Source of the DNA: Streptomyces sp. DvalAA-43
GTDB taxonomy: Bacteria > Actinomycetota > Actinomycetes > Streptomycetales > Streptomycetaceae
Assembly (NCBI RefSeq): GCF_900091725.1
Contig: NZ_FMBW01000080.1
Span: 20,327 to 84,326, forward strand
Reading direction: 5' to 3'
DNA: 64,000 nucleotides
The notes under the pieces are model-generated. The model did no database searches. It was not told the DNA's origin and was given only the letters and a program-made list of their open reading frames with translations. Position 1 is the first letter of the stretch. Each line of letters opens with the position of its first letter. Of the stretch, positions 1 through 9,813 are shown piece by piece. The position numbers and the translations under genes were made by a program.

Positions 1-102
1 CCGGCCCGTACCGGCCGCCGCGTCCCCCATCCCGCGCCGCCCCAGGGTGCCGCGCCGTCCGCAACCCCAGACCCAGCCCAGCAGAAAGCAGGAGGAGTGG
101 CA

Positions 103-1155
103 GTGGACCTCAGTGTGATGTTCTTCGGTGCGGACAGCACCACCGCCGGCGGGGCCCGGCACACCGAGACGTACGAGGACATCCTCGCCGTGGCCAGGAC
201 CGCCGACCGGCTCGGGTTCCACGCCGTCTGGACTCCCGAACGCCACTTCCAGCAGGTCGGGCAGGTCTTCCCCAGCCCTCCGGTGCTCAGTGCGGCGCTC
301 GCCGTCGCCACCGAGCGGATCGGGATCCGCGCGGGCAGCGTCGTGCTGCCGCTCCACCACCCGCTGCGGGTCGCGGAGGACTGGGCCGTCGTGGACAACC
401 TCTCGCACGGCCGGGTGGGCCTCTCCGTCGCCACCGGCTGGCACTCCAAGGACTTCACGCTGGCTCCCGAGCAGTACGCGGACCGCCGGCGGGCCGCCCT
501 GGAGACGATCCCGCGGCTGCGCTCGCTCTGGGCGGGCGAGTCCGCCGAGTACCCCGACGGCACGGGCACCCCGGTCCAGGTCACGCCCCAGCCCCGGCCC
601 GTGCAGGACACCCTGCCGCTGTGGGTCACCACGTCCGGCAACCCGGAGACCTGGGAGGCGGCCGGACAGCTGCGCGCCGGAGTGCTCGGCGCGACCGTCG
701 GGCAGAGCCGGGACGAGCTGGCCGAGCGGATCGCCCGCTACCGCACCGCCTGCGCCGCGGCCCCCGACCAGCGGGGCACCGACGCGCACGGCCGGGTCAC
801 GCTGATGGCGCACACCTACGTCGGCACCGACGACGCCGAGGTCCGCCGGATGGCGAGCGCCCCGCTCAAGACCTATCTCGCCTCGTACGTCCGCCAGACC
901 GCGGCCAACCGTGCCGCGGACGCCGCGACCGCGAAGCTCACCGAGGAACAGACCGCGATGCTCGCCGACTTCGCGTTCGAGCGCTACCTCAGCTGGGGCA
1001 GCCTGCTCGGCTCCCCCGGCCACTGCGCCAAGATGCTCGCCGATCTGGCCGAGCTGGGCGTCGACGAGGTCGCCTGCTTCATCGACTTCGGCATCGGACG
1101 CGACGACGTACTGGCCGGGCTGCACCGGTTGGCCGAGCTGAAAGAGAACCTGTGA
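103..1155 (+). CDS. MupA/Atu3640-type FMN-dependent luciferase-like monooxygenase
   Basis: A flavin-dependent monooxygenase of the bacterial luciferase fold, about 350 residues. The N-terminus (VMFFGAD, then TPERHFQQVG) and the SVATGWHSKDF segment are typical of the MupA/Atu3640 group that accompanies or is embedded in PKS/NRPS systems, where such enzymes oxidise carrier-bound intermediates. A GGAGGA sequence at 91-96 fits the GTG at 103 (6-nt spacing) better than the GTG at 97. However, this frame has no stop back to base 1 and the upstream residues are Pro/Ala-rich like an interdomain linker, so the protein could be the C-terminal domain of a larger synthase beginning outside the window. 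Its TGA overlaps the ATG of the next gene (TGATG), implying co-translation. Confidence 0.85.
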   Translation: MDLSVMFFGADSTTAGGARHTETYEDILAVARTADRLGFHAVWTPERHFQQVGQVFPSPPVLSAALAVATERIGIRAGSVVLPLHHPLRVAEDWAVVDNLSHGRVGLSVATGWHSKDFTLAPEQYADRRRAALETIPRLRSLWAGESAEYPDGTGTPVQVTPQPRPVQDTLPLWVTTSGNPETWEAAGQLRAGVLGATVGQSRDELAERIARYRTACAAAPDQRGTDAHGRVTLMAHTYVGTDDAEVRRMASAPLKTYLASYVRQTAANRAADAATAKLTEEQTAMLADFAFERYLSWGSLLGSPGHCAKMLADLAELGVDEVACFIDFGIGRDDVLAGLHRLAELKENL

Positions 1156-4100
1156 TGAGCGCCCCCACCGTTTCGCGCACCGTCCCGGGTGCCGCGTCCC
1201 CTTCCATGGCCGAGCGGTTCGGCGCACTCGGCAGGGAGCAGCGGGTCCGCCTGATGCGCCGCCTGCTGGAGGCGGGGCGGTCCCGCGAGATACCCGCCGT
1301 CATACCGCCGCGCGACCCGGCCCGCCGGGTGCCGCTCAGCCCCGCCCAGCACGACCTGTGGGTGTACGACTCGCTGTATCCCGGTACCCCCGCGCTCAAC
1401 CTGTGCGCCGCCTACCACTTCGAGCAGCCCGTGGACCCGGCGCATCTGGAGACGGCACTGACGCTGATCCAGAGCCACCACGACATCCTGCGGACCCGGA
1501 TCGTGACGGACCCGTCGGGCGAGCTGCACGTCGAGTTCCACGACGAGGGGACCTTCGGCCTGGAGCACGAGGATCTGCGGGGCACCGGCAGGACGATCGA
1601 CGAGGCCTTCGAGACCTTCCGCAGCCGCCCCTTCGACCTCGGCCGGGACAAGCTGATCCGGGCCAGGTTCGTCCGGGTCGACGAGCGGCGTTCCACCCTG
1701 ATGCTGAGCCTGCACCACACCATCAGCGACTGGTGGTCGTTCGATGTCCTGCAGAACGAGTTCGCGCAGGCGTACGGCGCCCTGCGCGACGGCCTGGCGC
1801 CGCCGCTCACCCGGCCCGCCGTCCAGTACGCCGACTTCTCGGCCTGGCAGAGCGAGCTGGCGGATTCCGGGGTGTTCGCGAGCCGGCTCGACTTCTGGCG
1901 GCGCTATCTCGCCGACCCGCCCGGTCCGCTCACCGTGCCGGGCGCCGTCGCCTCCGCCGACGGGGGTGACGGCATCGCCCAGGTCCCCTTCCACATCGAC
2001 GCGCGGACCACCGCCGCCGTGCGGGCGCTGGCCCGGGAGCGCGGGGCCTCGGTCTACGTCGTCCTGATGGCCGCCTTCGCCGTCCTGGCGCACCGGGTCA
2101 GCGGCGCCGACGACCTGGTGATCGGCACCCCCATCGCCAACCGCGCGGCCAAGGGCCTCGACCGGGTCATCGGGTACGTCATGAACGCCGTGCCGACCCG
2201 CTGGCGCGTGACCTCGGACCGGTCCTTCGCCGATGTGCTCGCCGGGTTCGCCGTCGACTTCCCGGATCTGATGGCCAACGCGGACGTGCCCGTGGGCCGG
2301 ATCGTGTCGGCCGCCGCGCCCGAGCGCAGCGCGGGCCGGGCCCCGCTGTACCAGTGGGTGTTCATGCACCTGACGCAACAGCCGAGCGTCTCGGTGATGA
2401 AGGAGTTCGCGGAGCCGGAGCGCATCCACACCGGCGGCGAGCACGACCTGGTCGGCGTGGTGAAGGACAGCGGTGACGGCATGGAGGGCAGCTTCGGGCT
2501 GCGTACCGATGTCTTCGGCCCCGAGACGGTGGCCCGCTGGACGCAGTGCTACGTCGAGCTGCTGCGGCGGATCACCGCCGACCCCACCGCGCTCATCGGT
2601 GACATCGACCTGGTGCCCTCGGCGATGCGCGGTCAGCTGCTCGCCGGCTCCGCCGGGCCCACCGCCCCCGCGCCCCTCCCGCTGCCCGAGCTGGTGACCC
2701 GGCAGGCGGCCCGCACGCCGGACGCACCGGCCCTGGAGTCCCCCGGGCACACCCTGAGCTACGCCCGGCTCGACGACCGGGTGGCCCGGCTGGCGGGCCG
2801 GCTGGTGCGGCTCGGGGCGGGTCCCGGGCGGATCGTGGCCCTCGCCCTCGCGCGCGGCAGCGACTGGCCGGTGGCGGCGCTGGCCGTCCAGCGCGCCGGA
2901 GCCGCCTATCTGCCGCTCGACCCCGCCCACCCGGCCGAGCGGATCCGCCGGGTCCTGGCCGAGGCCGCTCCCGTGCTCCTGGTCACCGAGCCCGGCGCCA
3001 CGCCCCCGGAGACGGATCTGCCGGTCCTGGTCCTCGACGAAAACGCCTGGGCCGGGGAGCCGCTGCCGCCGGGCGGCCCGGCACCCCACGACGCCGCCCA
3101 CGTCATCCACACCTCCGGCTCCACCGGCACCCCCAAGGGCGTGATCGTCACCCACGCGGGTGTGGCCGCGCTCACCCGGAGCCTGGTGGACGGCATCGGG
3201 CTCGACGCCGACAGCCGGGTGCTCCAGCTCGGGCCGCCCTCCTTCGACATCTCCGTAGGCGAGCTGTGCCTGGCCTTCGGCTCGGGCGGAACCCTGGTGC
3301 TGCCCCCCGCCGGTCCGCTGGTGGGCGAGGCCCTCGGGACGGTGCTGACCGAGCGGCGGATCTCCTGCGCGTTCGTCCCCCCGTCCGTGCTCGCGACCGT
3401 TCCGGCCGGACCGCATCCGGAGCTGCGGGCCCTGGTCGTCGGCGCGGAGGCCTGCCCGCCGGAGCTGGTGGCCCGCTGGGCCGTCGCGGGGCGGCGCTTC
3501 CACAACGCCTACGGGCCCACCGAGTCGACCGTCGTCTCCACCTTCTCCGGGCCGCTGGCCGCCGACGGGACGGTGCCGCCCATCGGTACCCCGGTGGCGG
3601 GCACCACCGCCTACGTCCTCGACGACCGGCTCCGCCCGGTGCCCGCCGGGGCCGGTGGTGAGCTGTACCTGGCCGGTGCCGGGCTCGCCCGCGGCTATCT
3701 GGGACGGGCCGCGCTCACCGCCGAGCGGTTCGTCGCCGACCCGTACGGTCCGCCCGGCAGCCGTATGTACCGCACCGGCGATCTGGCCCACCGCGACGAC
3801 AGTGGCAGCACGTACTACCTCGGGCGCGGCGACGAGCAGGTGAAGCTGCGCGGGCTGCGGATCGAGCCGGGTGAGATCGCCGCCGCGCTGGTGGAACATC
3901 CCGACGTGGAACGGGCGGTGGCCGTCGTACGGCACGACCGGGGCGGCGCCGCGCAGCTCGTCGCGTACGTGGTGCCCGTGCGGGGAGCGGAGATCGACGA
4001 GGACGCGCTGCTGCTGCACGCCTCCGGGCGGCTGCCCGCGGCCATGGTCCCGGCCGCCGTGGTGGCTCTGGACGCGCTGCCGCTGTCGCCCCATGGCAAG

Positions 4101-5858
4101 CTCGACCGGGCCGCGCTGCCCGCCCCCGCCGCCCGGACCGCGGACACCGTCCGGCTCCCCGGGTCGGCGCGCGAGGAGATCCTCTGCGGGCTGTTCGCCG
4201 AGCTCCTCGACCTCGAACAGGCCGGTGTCGACGACGACTTCTTCCGTCTCGGCGGCGACAGCATCATGGCGATCCAGCTCGCCGCCCGCGCGCGGGCGGC
4301 CGGTCTGGTGCTCTCGCCGCACGATGTGTTCACCGTACGGACCCCGGCCAGGCTGGCCGTGCTGGCCCGCACGCCGGAGGCCGACGCCCCGGAGCAGGAG
4401 GACACCGGAACCGGGCGGCTGCCCCTCACCCCGGTGATGCGGTGGTGGCGCGAACAGGTCGAGGACACGGCCGCGTTCACCCAGTCCATGCTGTTCCCGC
4501 TGGCGTCCGGCACCGGACTCGCGGCGATCGAGGAGGCCGTCTCCGTACTGGTCGCACGGCACGCCGCGCTGCGGATGCGCCTGGTGCGGGAGGACGACAC
4601 CGGCTGGGAACTCCAGGTGCCCGAGGAGAGCACGCCCGCCGGGGCGCGAGCCGTCCGGCTGGCCGTTCCGGCGGACACCGATCTCCACTCCCGGGCGACG
4701 GAGCTGGCCCGCACCCTCACCCTCCGGCCCGAGGACGGCGAGATGGTGCGGGCGGTGTGGCTCGACCCCGGTTCCGGCCGGCCCGGCGCCCTGCTGCTGA
4801 CCGTGCACCACCTGGCCGTGGACGGATTCTCCTGGCGGGTGCTCGGCGAGGAGCTCGCCGCGGCGCTCGACCGCCGGCCCGGGGGCGGCACCGCACCCGC
4901 GCGGACCGCCTCGTTCGCCCGGTGGTCCCGGCTGCTCACCGAGGAGGCCGGGCTGCGGCTCGATGAACTCCCCTGGTGGGAGCGGCAGCTGGCGGACGAC
5001 ACGGCCCGCCTCGCCGACGGCCTGGGGGCGGACGGGCGGCGGGAGACCCTCACCTTCGACCTGGACCCCGGGCTCACCCGCGGTGTGCTCGTCACCCTGC
5101 CCGCCGCCTTCAACTGCCGCCCCGACGCGGTGATGCTGACCGCGCTGACAGCGGCGGCCGTCGAGCGGCGGGGCACCGGATCCGCGCTCGTCGTCCATCT
5201 GGAGGGCCATGGGCGCGAGACCGTCTCCGCGCGGGTCGATGTGTCGGGCACCGTCGGCTGGTTCACCACGCAGTACCCGGTCCGCCTGGACATCGGTGCC
5301 GCGTCGGTGGCGCCCGGCGGCCGGCCGGGCGAGGCCCTGAAGTGTGTCAAGGAGCAGCTGCGGGAGGTGCCCGCCGGCGGTCTCGGCTGGGGGCTGCTGC
5401 GCTACCTCGACCCGGACACGGGCCCGGCACTGGCCGCGCTCCCGGTGCCCGACGTCCGCTTCAACTATCTGGGCCGGTTCGCCCCGGGCGACGCGGCGGG
5501 CGGGCGGCTGCTCGAACCGGGCCCGGACGCCGTGCCGCTGGCGCACACCCTGGAGGTGGATGTGCTGGCCCGGGAGGAGAACGGCGAGTCCGTACTGGAG
5601 GCGAGCTTCTCGTACCCGTCGGGGGTGCTCACCGAGGACGAGGTGCGCGCACTGGCCGGGGCGTGGTCCGAGGCGCTCGGCGTGCTGGCCGACCACTGCG
5701 GGCCGGACGCCGGGGCCGCCCACGCCCCGTCCGACTTCCCGCTCGTCGACCTCACCGGCGACCAGCTCGAACTGCTCGGGCAGGACATGGACTTCGGCGA
5801 CCTCGACGCCGGACTCGACGACACCGGCTCCACCGGCGGCGAAGGAGAGCGACGATGA
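1155..5858 (+). CDS. NRPS module C-A-T-E
   Basis: A 1,567-residue nonribosomal peptide synthetase. The condensation domain carries H187-H188 and D192 (HHTISDW; the usual Gly after Asp is Trp). The adenylation domain has the P-loop HTSGSTGTPKG from residue 652, FDIS with pocket Asp698, NAYGPTE, YRTGD and the GKLDR lysine near its end. The carrier domain has LGGDS with phosphopantetheine Ser1036; GGDS is the form usual before an epimerase. The C-terminal domain is an epimerization domain (HHLAVDG from 1218, VGWFTTQYPV, NYLGRF). It therefore loads one amino acid, condenses it with an upstream intermediate and delivers the D-epimer. The ATG at 1155 overlaps the preceding stop, and the stop overlaps the next ATG. 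Pocket residues aligned to PheA read D-I-G-F-V-G-A-V-V; I do not assign a substrate. Confidence 0.93.
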   Translation: MSAPTVSRTVPGAASPSMAERFGALGREQRVRLMRRLLEAGRSREIPAVIPPRDPARRVPLSPAQHDLWVYDSLYPGTPALNLCAAYHFEQPVDPAHLETALTLIQSHHDILRTRIVTDPSGELHVEFHDEGTFGLEHEDLRGTGRTIDEAFETFRSRPFDLGRDKLIRARFVRVDERRSTLMLSLHHTISDWWSFDVLQNEFAQAYGALRDGLAPPLTRPAVQYADFSAWQSELADSGVFASRLDFWRRYLADPPGPLTVPGAVASADGGDGIAQVPFHIDARTTAAVRALARERGASVYVVLMAAFAVLAHRVSGADDLVIGTPIANRAAKGLDRVIGYVMNAVPTRWRVTSDRSFADVLAGFAVDFPDLMANADVPVGRIVSAAAPERSAGRAPLYQWVFMHLTQQPSVSVMKEFAEPERIHTGGEHDLVGVVKDSGDGMEGSFGLRTDVFGPETVARWTQCYVELLRRITADPTALIGDIDLVPSAMRGQLLAGSAGPTAPAPLPLPELVTRQAARTPDAPALESPGHTLSYARLDDRVARLAGRLVRLGAGPGRIVALALARGSDWPVAALAVQRAGAAYLPLDPAHPAERIRRVLAEAAPVLLVTEPGATPPETDLPVLVLDENAWAGEPLPPGGPAPHDAAHVIHTSGSTGTPKGVIVTHAGVAALTRSLVDGIGLDADSRVLQLGPPSFDISVGELCLAFGSGGTLVLPPAGPLVGEALGTVLTERRISCAFVPPSVLATVPAGPHPELRALVVGAEACPPELVARWAVAGRRFHNAYGPTESTVVSTFSGPLAADGTVPPIGTPVAGTTAYVLDDRLRPVPAGAGGELYLAGAGLARGYLGRAALTAERFVADPYGPPGSRMYRTGDLAHRDDSGSTYYLGRGDEQVKLRGLRIEPGEIAAALVEHPDVERAVAVVRHDRGGAAQLVAYVVPVRGAEIDEDALLLHASGRLPAAMVPAAVVALDALPLSPHGKLDRAALPAPAARTADTVRLPGSAREEILCGLFAELLDLEQAGVDDDFFRLGGDSIMAIQLAARARAAGLVLSPHDVFTVRTPARLAVLARTPEADAPEQEDTGTGRLPLTPVMRWWREQVEDTAAFTQSMLFPLASGTGLAAIEEAVSVLVARHAALRMRLVREDDTGWELQVPEESTPAGARAVRLAVPADTDLHSRATELARTLTLRPEDGEMVRAVWLDPGSGRPGALLLTVHHLAVDGFSWRVLGEELAAALDRRPGGGTAPARTASFARWSRLLTEEAGLRLDELPWWERQLADDTARLADGLGADGRRETLTFDLDPGLTRGVLVTLPAAFNCRPDAVMLTALTAAAVERRGTGSALVVHLEGHGRETVSARVDVSGTVGWFTTQYPVRLDIGAASVAPGGRPGEALKCVKEQLREVPAGGLGWGLLRYLDPDTGPALAALPVPDVRFNYLGRFAPGDAAGGRLLEPGPDAVPLAHTLEVDVLAREENGESVLEASFSYPSGVLTEDEVRALAGAWSEALGVLADHCGPDAGAAHAPSDFPLVDLTGDQLELLGQDMDFGDLDAGLDDTGSTGGEGERR

Positions 5859-8800
5859 ACGCGCGCATCGCGGACGTACTGCCGCTCTCCCCGCTCCAGG
5901 AGGGCCTGCTCTTCCAGACCGCCCGGCAGACCGAGGGCCCCGACCCCTATCTGGTGCAGGCCCGCTTCCTGACCGGCCCGGCGATCTCCGGGGAGACGGT
6001 GCGGGCCGCGGTCGCCGCACTGCTGGACCGGCACCCCAATCTGCGTGCCTGCTTCCGGCACGAGGGCCTGGACCGGCCGGTCCAGGTGGTGCCGAAGGCT
6101 GTCCGGTTGCCGTGGACCGAGGTGGACCTGACGGGTCTCGCCCCGGACGCGGTGGCGGTGCGCACCGACGAGGTGCTGCGCGAGGACGCGGCGCTCCGCT
6201 TCGACGTGGCCCGCCCGCCCCTGGTCCGTGCCGCCTTCCTGCGGCACGACACGGGTGCCGAGCTGGTCGTGTCCTTCCATCACATCCTGCTGGACGGCTG
6301 GTCGTTGCCGGTCGTCGAACGGGACCTCGCCGCCCTCGTGGCGGGCCGGCCGCTGCCGCCCGCCGCGCCCTACCGGGACTATCTGGTGTGGCTGGGCGGC
6401 CAGGACCGGCACAAGGCCGAAGCCGCGTGGGCCGAGTCCCTGGCGGGCCTGGAGCGCCCCGCGCTGCTGGCCCCCTCCGGACCGGACACGGTGCCCGACC
6501 GCTTCCGGCTGTGGCTGACGACCGGCCTGACCGAGCTGCTGGTCCGGCGGGCGGCCGAGACGGGCGTCACCCTCAACACCCTGGTGCAGGTCTCCTGGGC
6601 CCTGGTGCTGGCCAGGCTGACGGGCTCCCGCGACCCGGTCTTCGGCGCGGTCGTCTCGGGGCGCCCGCACGATCTGCCCGGCGTCGAGTCGATGGTGGGC
6701 CTGTTCATCAACACCCTGCCGGTACGGGTACGGCTGCGGGACGGGGAGCGGGTGGAGGAGCTGCTCCGCCGGATCCAGGACGAGCAGTCCCGGCTGCTGG
6801 AGCACCACCACGCCCGCGCCGCCGAGGTGCAGCGTGCTGTGGGGGCCGGTGAACTCTTCGACTCGATCCTCGCGTTCGAGAACTTCCCCAGGGGTGCCGG
6901 GGGCGACGACGGCCCCGGTGCCGTCCGCCTGGCGAAGGTGTCCGACGCGACGCACTACCCGGTGACGATCGCGGCGGTCGCCGAGGACCGGCTGCTGCTG
7001 TCGGTGAGCTGCCGCCGGGGCATCTCCGCCGCCGCGGTCACCGAACGTCTGGCGCACGTACTGGAGCAGCTGGCCCGCTCGCCCCGGACACCCGTGGCGG
7101 AGATCGACGCGCTGCCCGCGGCGGAGCGGGGCCGGCTGCTGGCCCTGGCCGACGGCCCGTCCCGGCCGATCGCCGAACCCGCCACCCTCACCGGCCGGTT
7201 CGCCGCCCAGGTCGCCCGTACCCCGGACGCACCGGCTCTCGACACGGACGGCGAGACCCTCAGCTACGCCGGGCTCGACGCCGCGTCGGACCGGCTGGCG
7301 GGCCGCCTCGTCCACGCGGGTGTCGCGCCGGGACACACCGTGGCCCTGCTGCTGCCCCGTTCGGCCTCCGTGGTCGTGGCCCAGCTCGCGGTCCTCAAGG
7401 CGGGCGCCTGCTGGCTCCCCCTGGACCCGGCTCACCCGGCGGAACGGCTGGCCCGGCTGGTGTCGGCGGCGGCGCCCGCGCTCGTCCTCACCGACCGGCC
7501 GGACTCCGCCACGACCCGGCTGCCCGCCGGTACCCCGGTGCTGGACGTCGCCGGGGCGTCCGGGTCCACCCGCTTCGAGGGCGTCCCCACCCATCCCGGC
7601 TCCGCCGCCTGTGTGATCTACACCTCCGGCTCCACGGGCGAGCCCAAGGGGGTGGTGGTCCCGCAGCGGGCGATCGCCGAGCTCGCCGCCGACGGCCGGT
7701 TCGCGGGCGGCGCCCACGAACGGGTGCTGCTGCACAACCCGTACACGTTCGACGCCTCGACCTACGAGGTGTGGGTCCCGCTCCTGAGCGGCGGGACCGT
7801 GGTGGTCTCCCCCGCCGAGGCGGTCACCCCCGACCTGCTCGGGCGGGTGGTCGCCGAGCGGCGGGTCACCGCGCTGATGCTCACGCCGGAACTGCTGCGC
7901 ACCGTCGCGGAGATCGCGCCCGGCGCGCTCTGCGGGCTCCGCGAGGTATGGTCCGGCGGCGACGTCCTCGCGCCCGACACCGTGCGCCGGATCCGGGAGC
8001 ACTGCCCGGACACGGTGGTCGTCAACGGCTACGGCCCCACCGAGGCCACGGTCTTCGCCACCGCGCACACCGCCGCCGTGGAGCGGGCGGGGCGGCCGGG
8101 CGCCGTCCCCATCGGGCGTCCTCTGGACAACACCCGCGCCCAGGTCCTGGACGGGCTGCTGCGTCCCGTCCCGGCGGGCGCCACCGGTGAGCTGTACCTC
8201 GGCGGCAGCGGGCTCGCCCAGGGCTACCTGGGGCGGCCGGTGTCCACCGCGGAGCGGTTCGTCGCGGATCCGTACGGGCCGCCGGGCAGCCGCATGTACC
8301 GCACCGGGGACCTGGCCCGCTGGACGCCGGACGGCGTCCTGGAGTTCGCGGGCCGGGCCGACGACCAGGTCAAGGTGCGCGGCTTCCGGGTGGAGCCCGC
8401 CGAGGTGGAGGCCGCCGTGGCGGGCTGCCCCGGCGTGGCGCGGGCCGTGGTCGCCGCCCGGCCGGACGCGGCGGGCGGGAAGCTGCTGGCCGCCTGGCTG
8501 GTTCCGGCGGAGCGGGTGGACGGGGAGGAGCAGTGGGACCGGGCCCTCGCCGGGATACGGGCCCATGCCGCCGAGCACCTGCCCGCGCATCTGGTGCCGT
8601 CCCTGTGGGTCCGTATCGACGAGGTGCCGCTCACCCGCCACGGGAAGGCGGACCGGGCGGCGCTCCCCGACCCCGGGCCCCAGGGGGGACCGGCGGCCCG
8701 ACGGGAGCCGCGCACCCCGCGCGAGCGGGAGCTGTGCGCCCTGTTCGGGACGGTGCTCGGTGTCCCCGCGGTCGGGCCCGACACCGACTTCTTCCTGGCG

Positions 8801-9808
8801 GGCGGCCATTCGCTGACCGCGCTGCGCCTGAAGTCGAAGATCGAGGCGGTCCTCGGCGTACGGATCCCGGTCTCGGCCCTGTTCGACGCGCCGACCCCGG
8901 CCGCGCTCGCCGCCCGGCTCGACGCGCCGCCGTCCCCGGAGACCGCTCCCCGGACACCGCTGCGCACCGCGCGCGGACGCGCCTCGTCCACGACGTCGGA
9001 CGAGCCGCACCACAACAGCCTGGAGCCGGTGCTCACCCTGCGGACCGGCGGCGATCGCACCCCGCTCATCTGTGTGCACCCGGGACTCGGCCTCAGCTGG
9101 TCGTACGTGAACCTGCTGCCGCACCTGGACCCGGCCCGCCCGGTGCACACCCTGCAGAGCCCCGCCCTGCTGACCGGCGTCGACGGACTCCCTTCCACGA
9201 TGGGCGAGTTGGCGGATCTCTATCTGCGGAACGTGCGTGAGATCCAGCCACGGGGACCGTATCTGCTGCTCGGCCGGTCCTTCGGCGGTCCGCTCGCCTA
9301 CGAACTGGCGGTGCGGCTGCGCCGGGCCGGCGAGGAGGTCCGGATGCTCGCCGTGGTGGACGCCATGCCGATGCCGGACCGGTTCAGGCACACCCCGCCG
9401 GACCCGGCAGCCGTCGAGGACGAGATGCTGCGCATCCTGCTCCACTCCCACGCCCCGGAACTTCCGCCGCCGACCGGCCCGTTGAAGCGGTCCGCGGTGT
9501 TCTCCATGGCCCGCACAGGAGCCTTCGACGGCCTCTCCCCCGCCCATCTGCACACGCTCGTCGACGCCGGGGCGCACCACACCGCCCTGGTACGCGAGTG
9601 GCTCCCGTCCGGCTACGGGGGCAGGGTGACGCTCTTCTCCGCGACGCGCGACGCCTGGCCGAGCACGGCCGAGAAGACCGAGGCCTGGCAGCGCGTGGCC
9701 GCCGCGCTCGACGTGCACGAACTGGACTGCGGTCACAGCGACGTACTCACTCCGGGCCCGGCGGCCGAGATCGCCGCGGTCCTCGAAACCGCCCTCCGAG
9801 GGGACTGA
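5855..9808 (+). CDS. NRPS termination module C-A-T-TE
   Basis: A 1,317-residue NRPS. The first residues (PLSPLQEGLLFQ) and HHILLDG from His142 are typical of DCL condensation domains, which accept a D-residue, matching the epimerase at the end of the preceding protein. The adenylation domain has YTSGSTGEPKG from 589, FDAS with Asp633 and NGYGPTE; the carrier has GGHS with Ser986. The thioesterase has GRSFG with nucleophile Ser1142 and a catalytic-type His1294 (CGHSD). It should add the last residue and release the product by hydrolysis or cyclisation. ATG overlaps the previous TGA (ATGA), with GAAGGAG at 5841-5847. Pocket residues read D-A-Y-M-W-G-G-V-F, a hydrophobic pocket perhaps for an aliphatic residue. 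The releasing module is second, not last, in the gene row. Confidence 0.93.
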   Translation: MNARIADVLPLSPLQEGLLFQTARQTEGPDPYLVQARFLTGPAISGETVRAAVAALLDRHPNLRACFRHEGLDRPVQVVPKAVRLPWTEVDLTGLAPDAVAVRTDEVLREDAALRFDVARPPLVRAAFLRHDTGAELVVSFHHILLDGWSLPVVERDLAALVAGRPLPPAAPYRDYLVWLGGQDRHKAEAAWAESLAGLERPALLAPSGPDTVPDRFRLWLTTGLTELLVRRAAETGVTLNTLVQVSWALVLARLTGSRDPVFGAVVSGRPHDLPGVESMVGLFINTLPVRVRLRDGERVEELLRRIQDEQSRLLEHHHARAAEVQRAVGAGELFDSILAFENFPRGAGGDDGPGAVRLAKVSDATHYPVTIAAVAEDRLLLSVSCRRGISAAAVTERLAHVLEQLARSPRTPVAEIDALPAAERGRLLALADGPSRPIAEPATLTGRFAAQVARTPDAPALDTDGETLSYAGLDAASDRLAGRLVHAGVAPGHTVALLLPRSASVVVAQLAVLKAGACWLPLDPAHPAERLARLVSAAAPALVLTDRPDSATTRLPAGTPVLDVAGASGSTRFEGVPTHPGSAACVIYTSGSTGEPKGVVVPQRAIAELAADGRFAGGAHERVLLHNPYTFDASTYEVWVPLLSGGTVVVSPAEAVTPDLLGRVVAERRVTALMLTPELLRTVAEIAPGALCGLREVWSGGDVLAPDTVRRIREHCPDTVVVNGYGPTEATVFATAHTAAVERAGRPGAVPIGRPLDNTRAQVLDGLLRPVPAGATGELYLGGSGLAQGYLGRPVSTAERFVADPYGPPGSRMYRTGDLARWTPDGVLEFAGRADDQVKVRGFRVEPAEVEAAVAGCPGVARAVVAARPDAAGGKLLAAWLVPAERVDGEEQWDRALAGIRAHAAEHLPAHLVPSLWVRIDEVPLTRHGKADRAALPDPGPQGGPAARREPRTPRERELCALFGTVLGVPAVGPDTDFFLAGGHSLTALRLKSKIEAVLGVRIPVSALFDAPTPAALAARLDAPPSPETAPRTPLRTARGRASSTTSDEPHHNSLEPVLTLRTGGDRTPLICVHPGLGLSWSYVNLLPHLDPARPVHTLQSPALLTGVDGLPSTMGELADLYLRNVREIQPRGPYLLLGRSFGGPLAYELAVRLRRAGEEVRMLAVVDAMPMPDRFRHTPPDPAAVEDEMLRILLHSHAPELPPPTGPLKRSAVFSMARTGAFDGLSPAHLHTLVDAGAHHTALVREWLPSGYGGRVTLFSATRDAWPSTAEKTEAWQRVAAALDVHELDCGHSDVLTPGPAAEIAAVLETALRGD

Positions 9809-9813
9809 AACCC

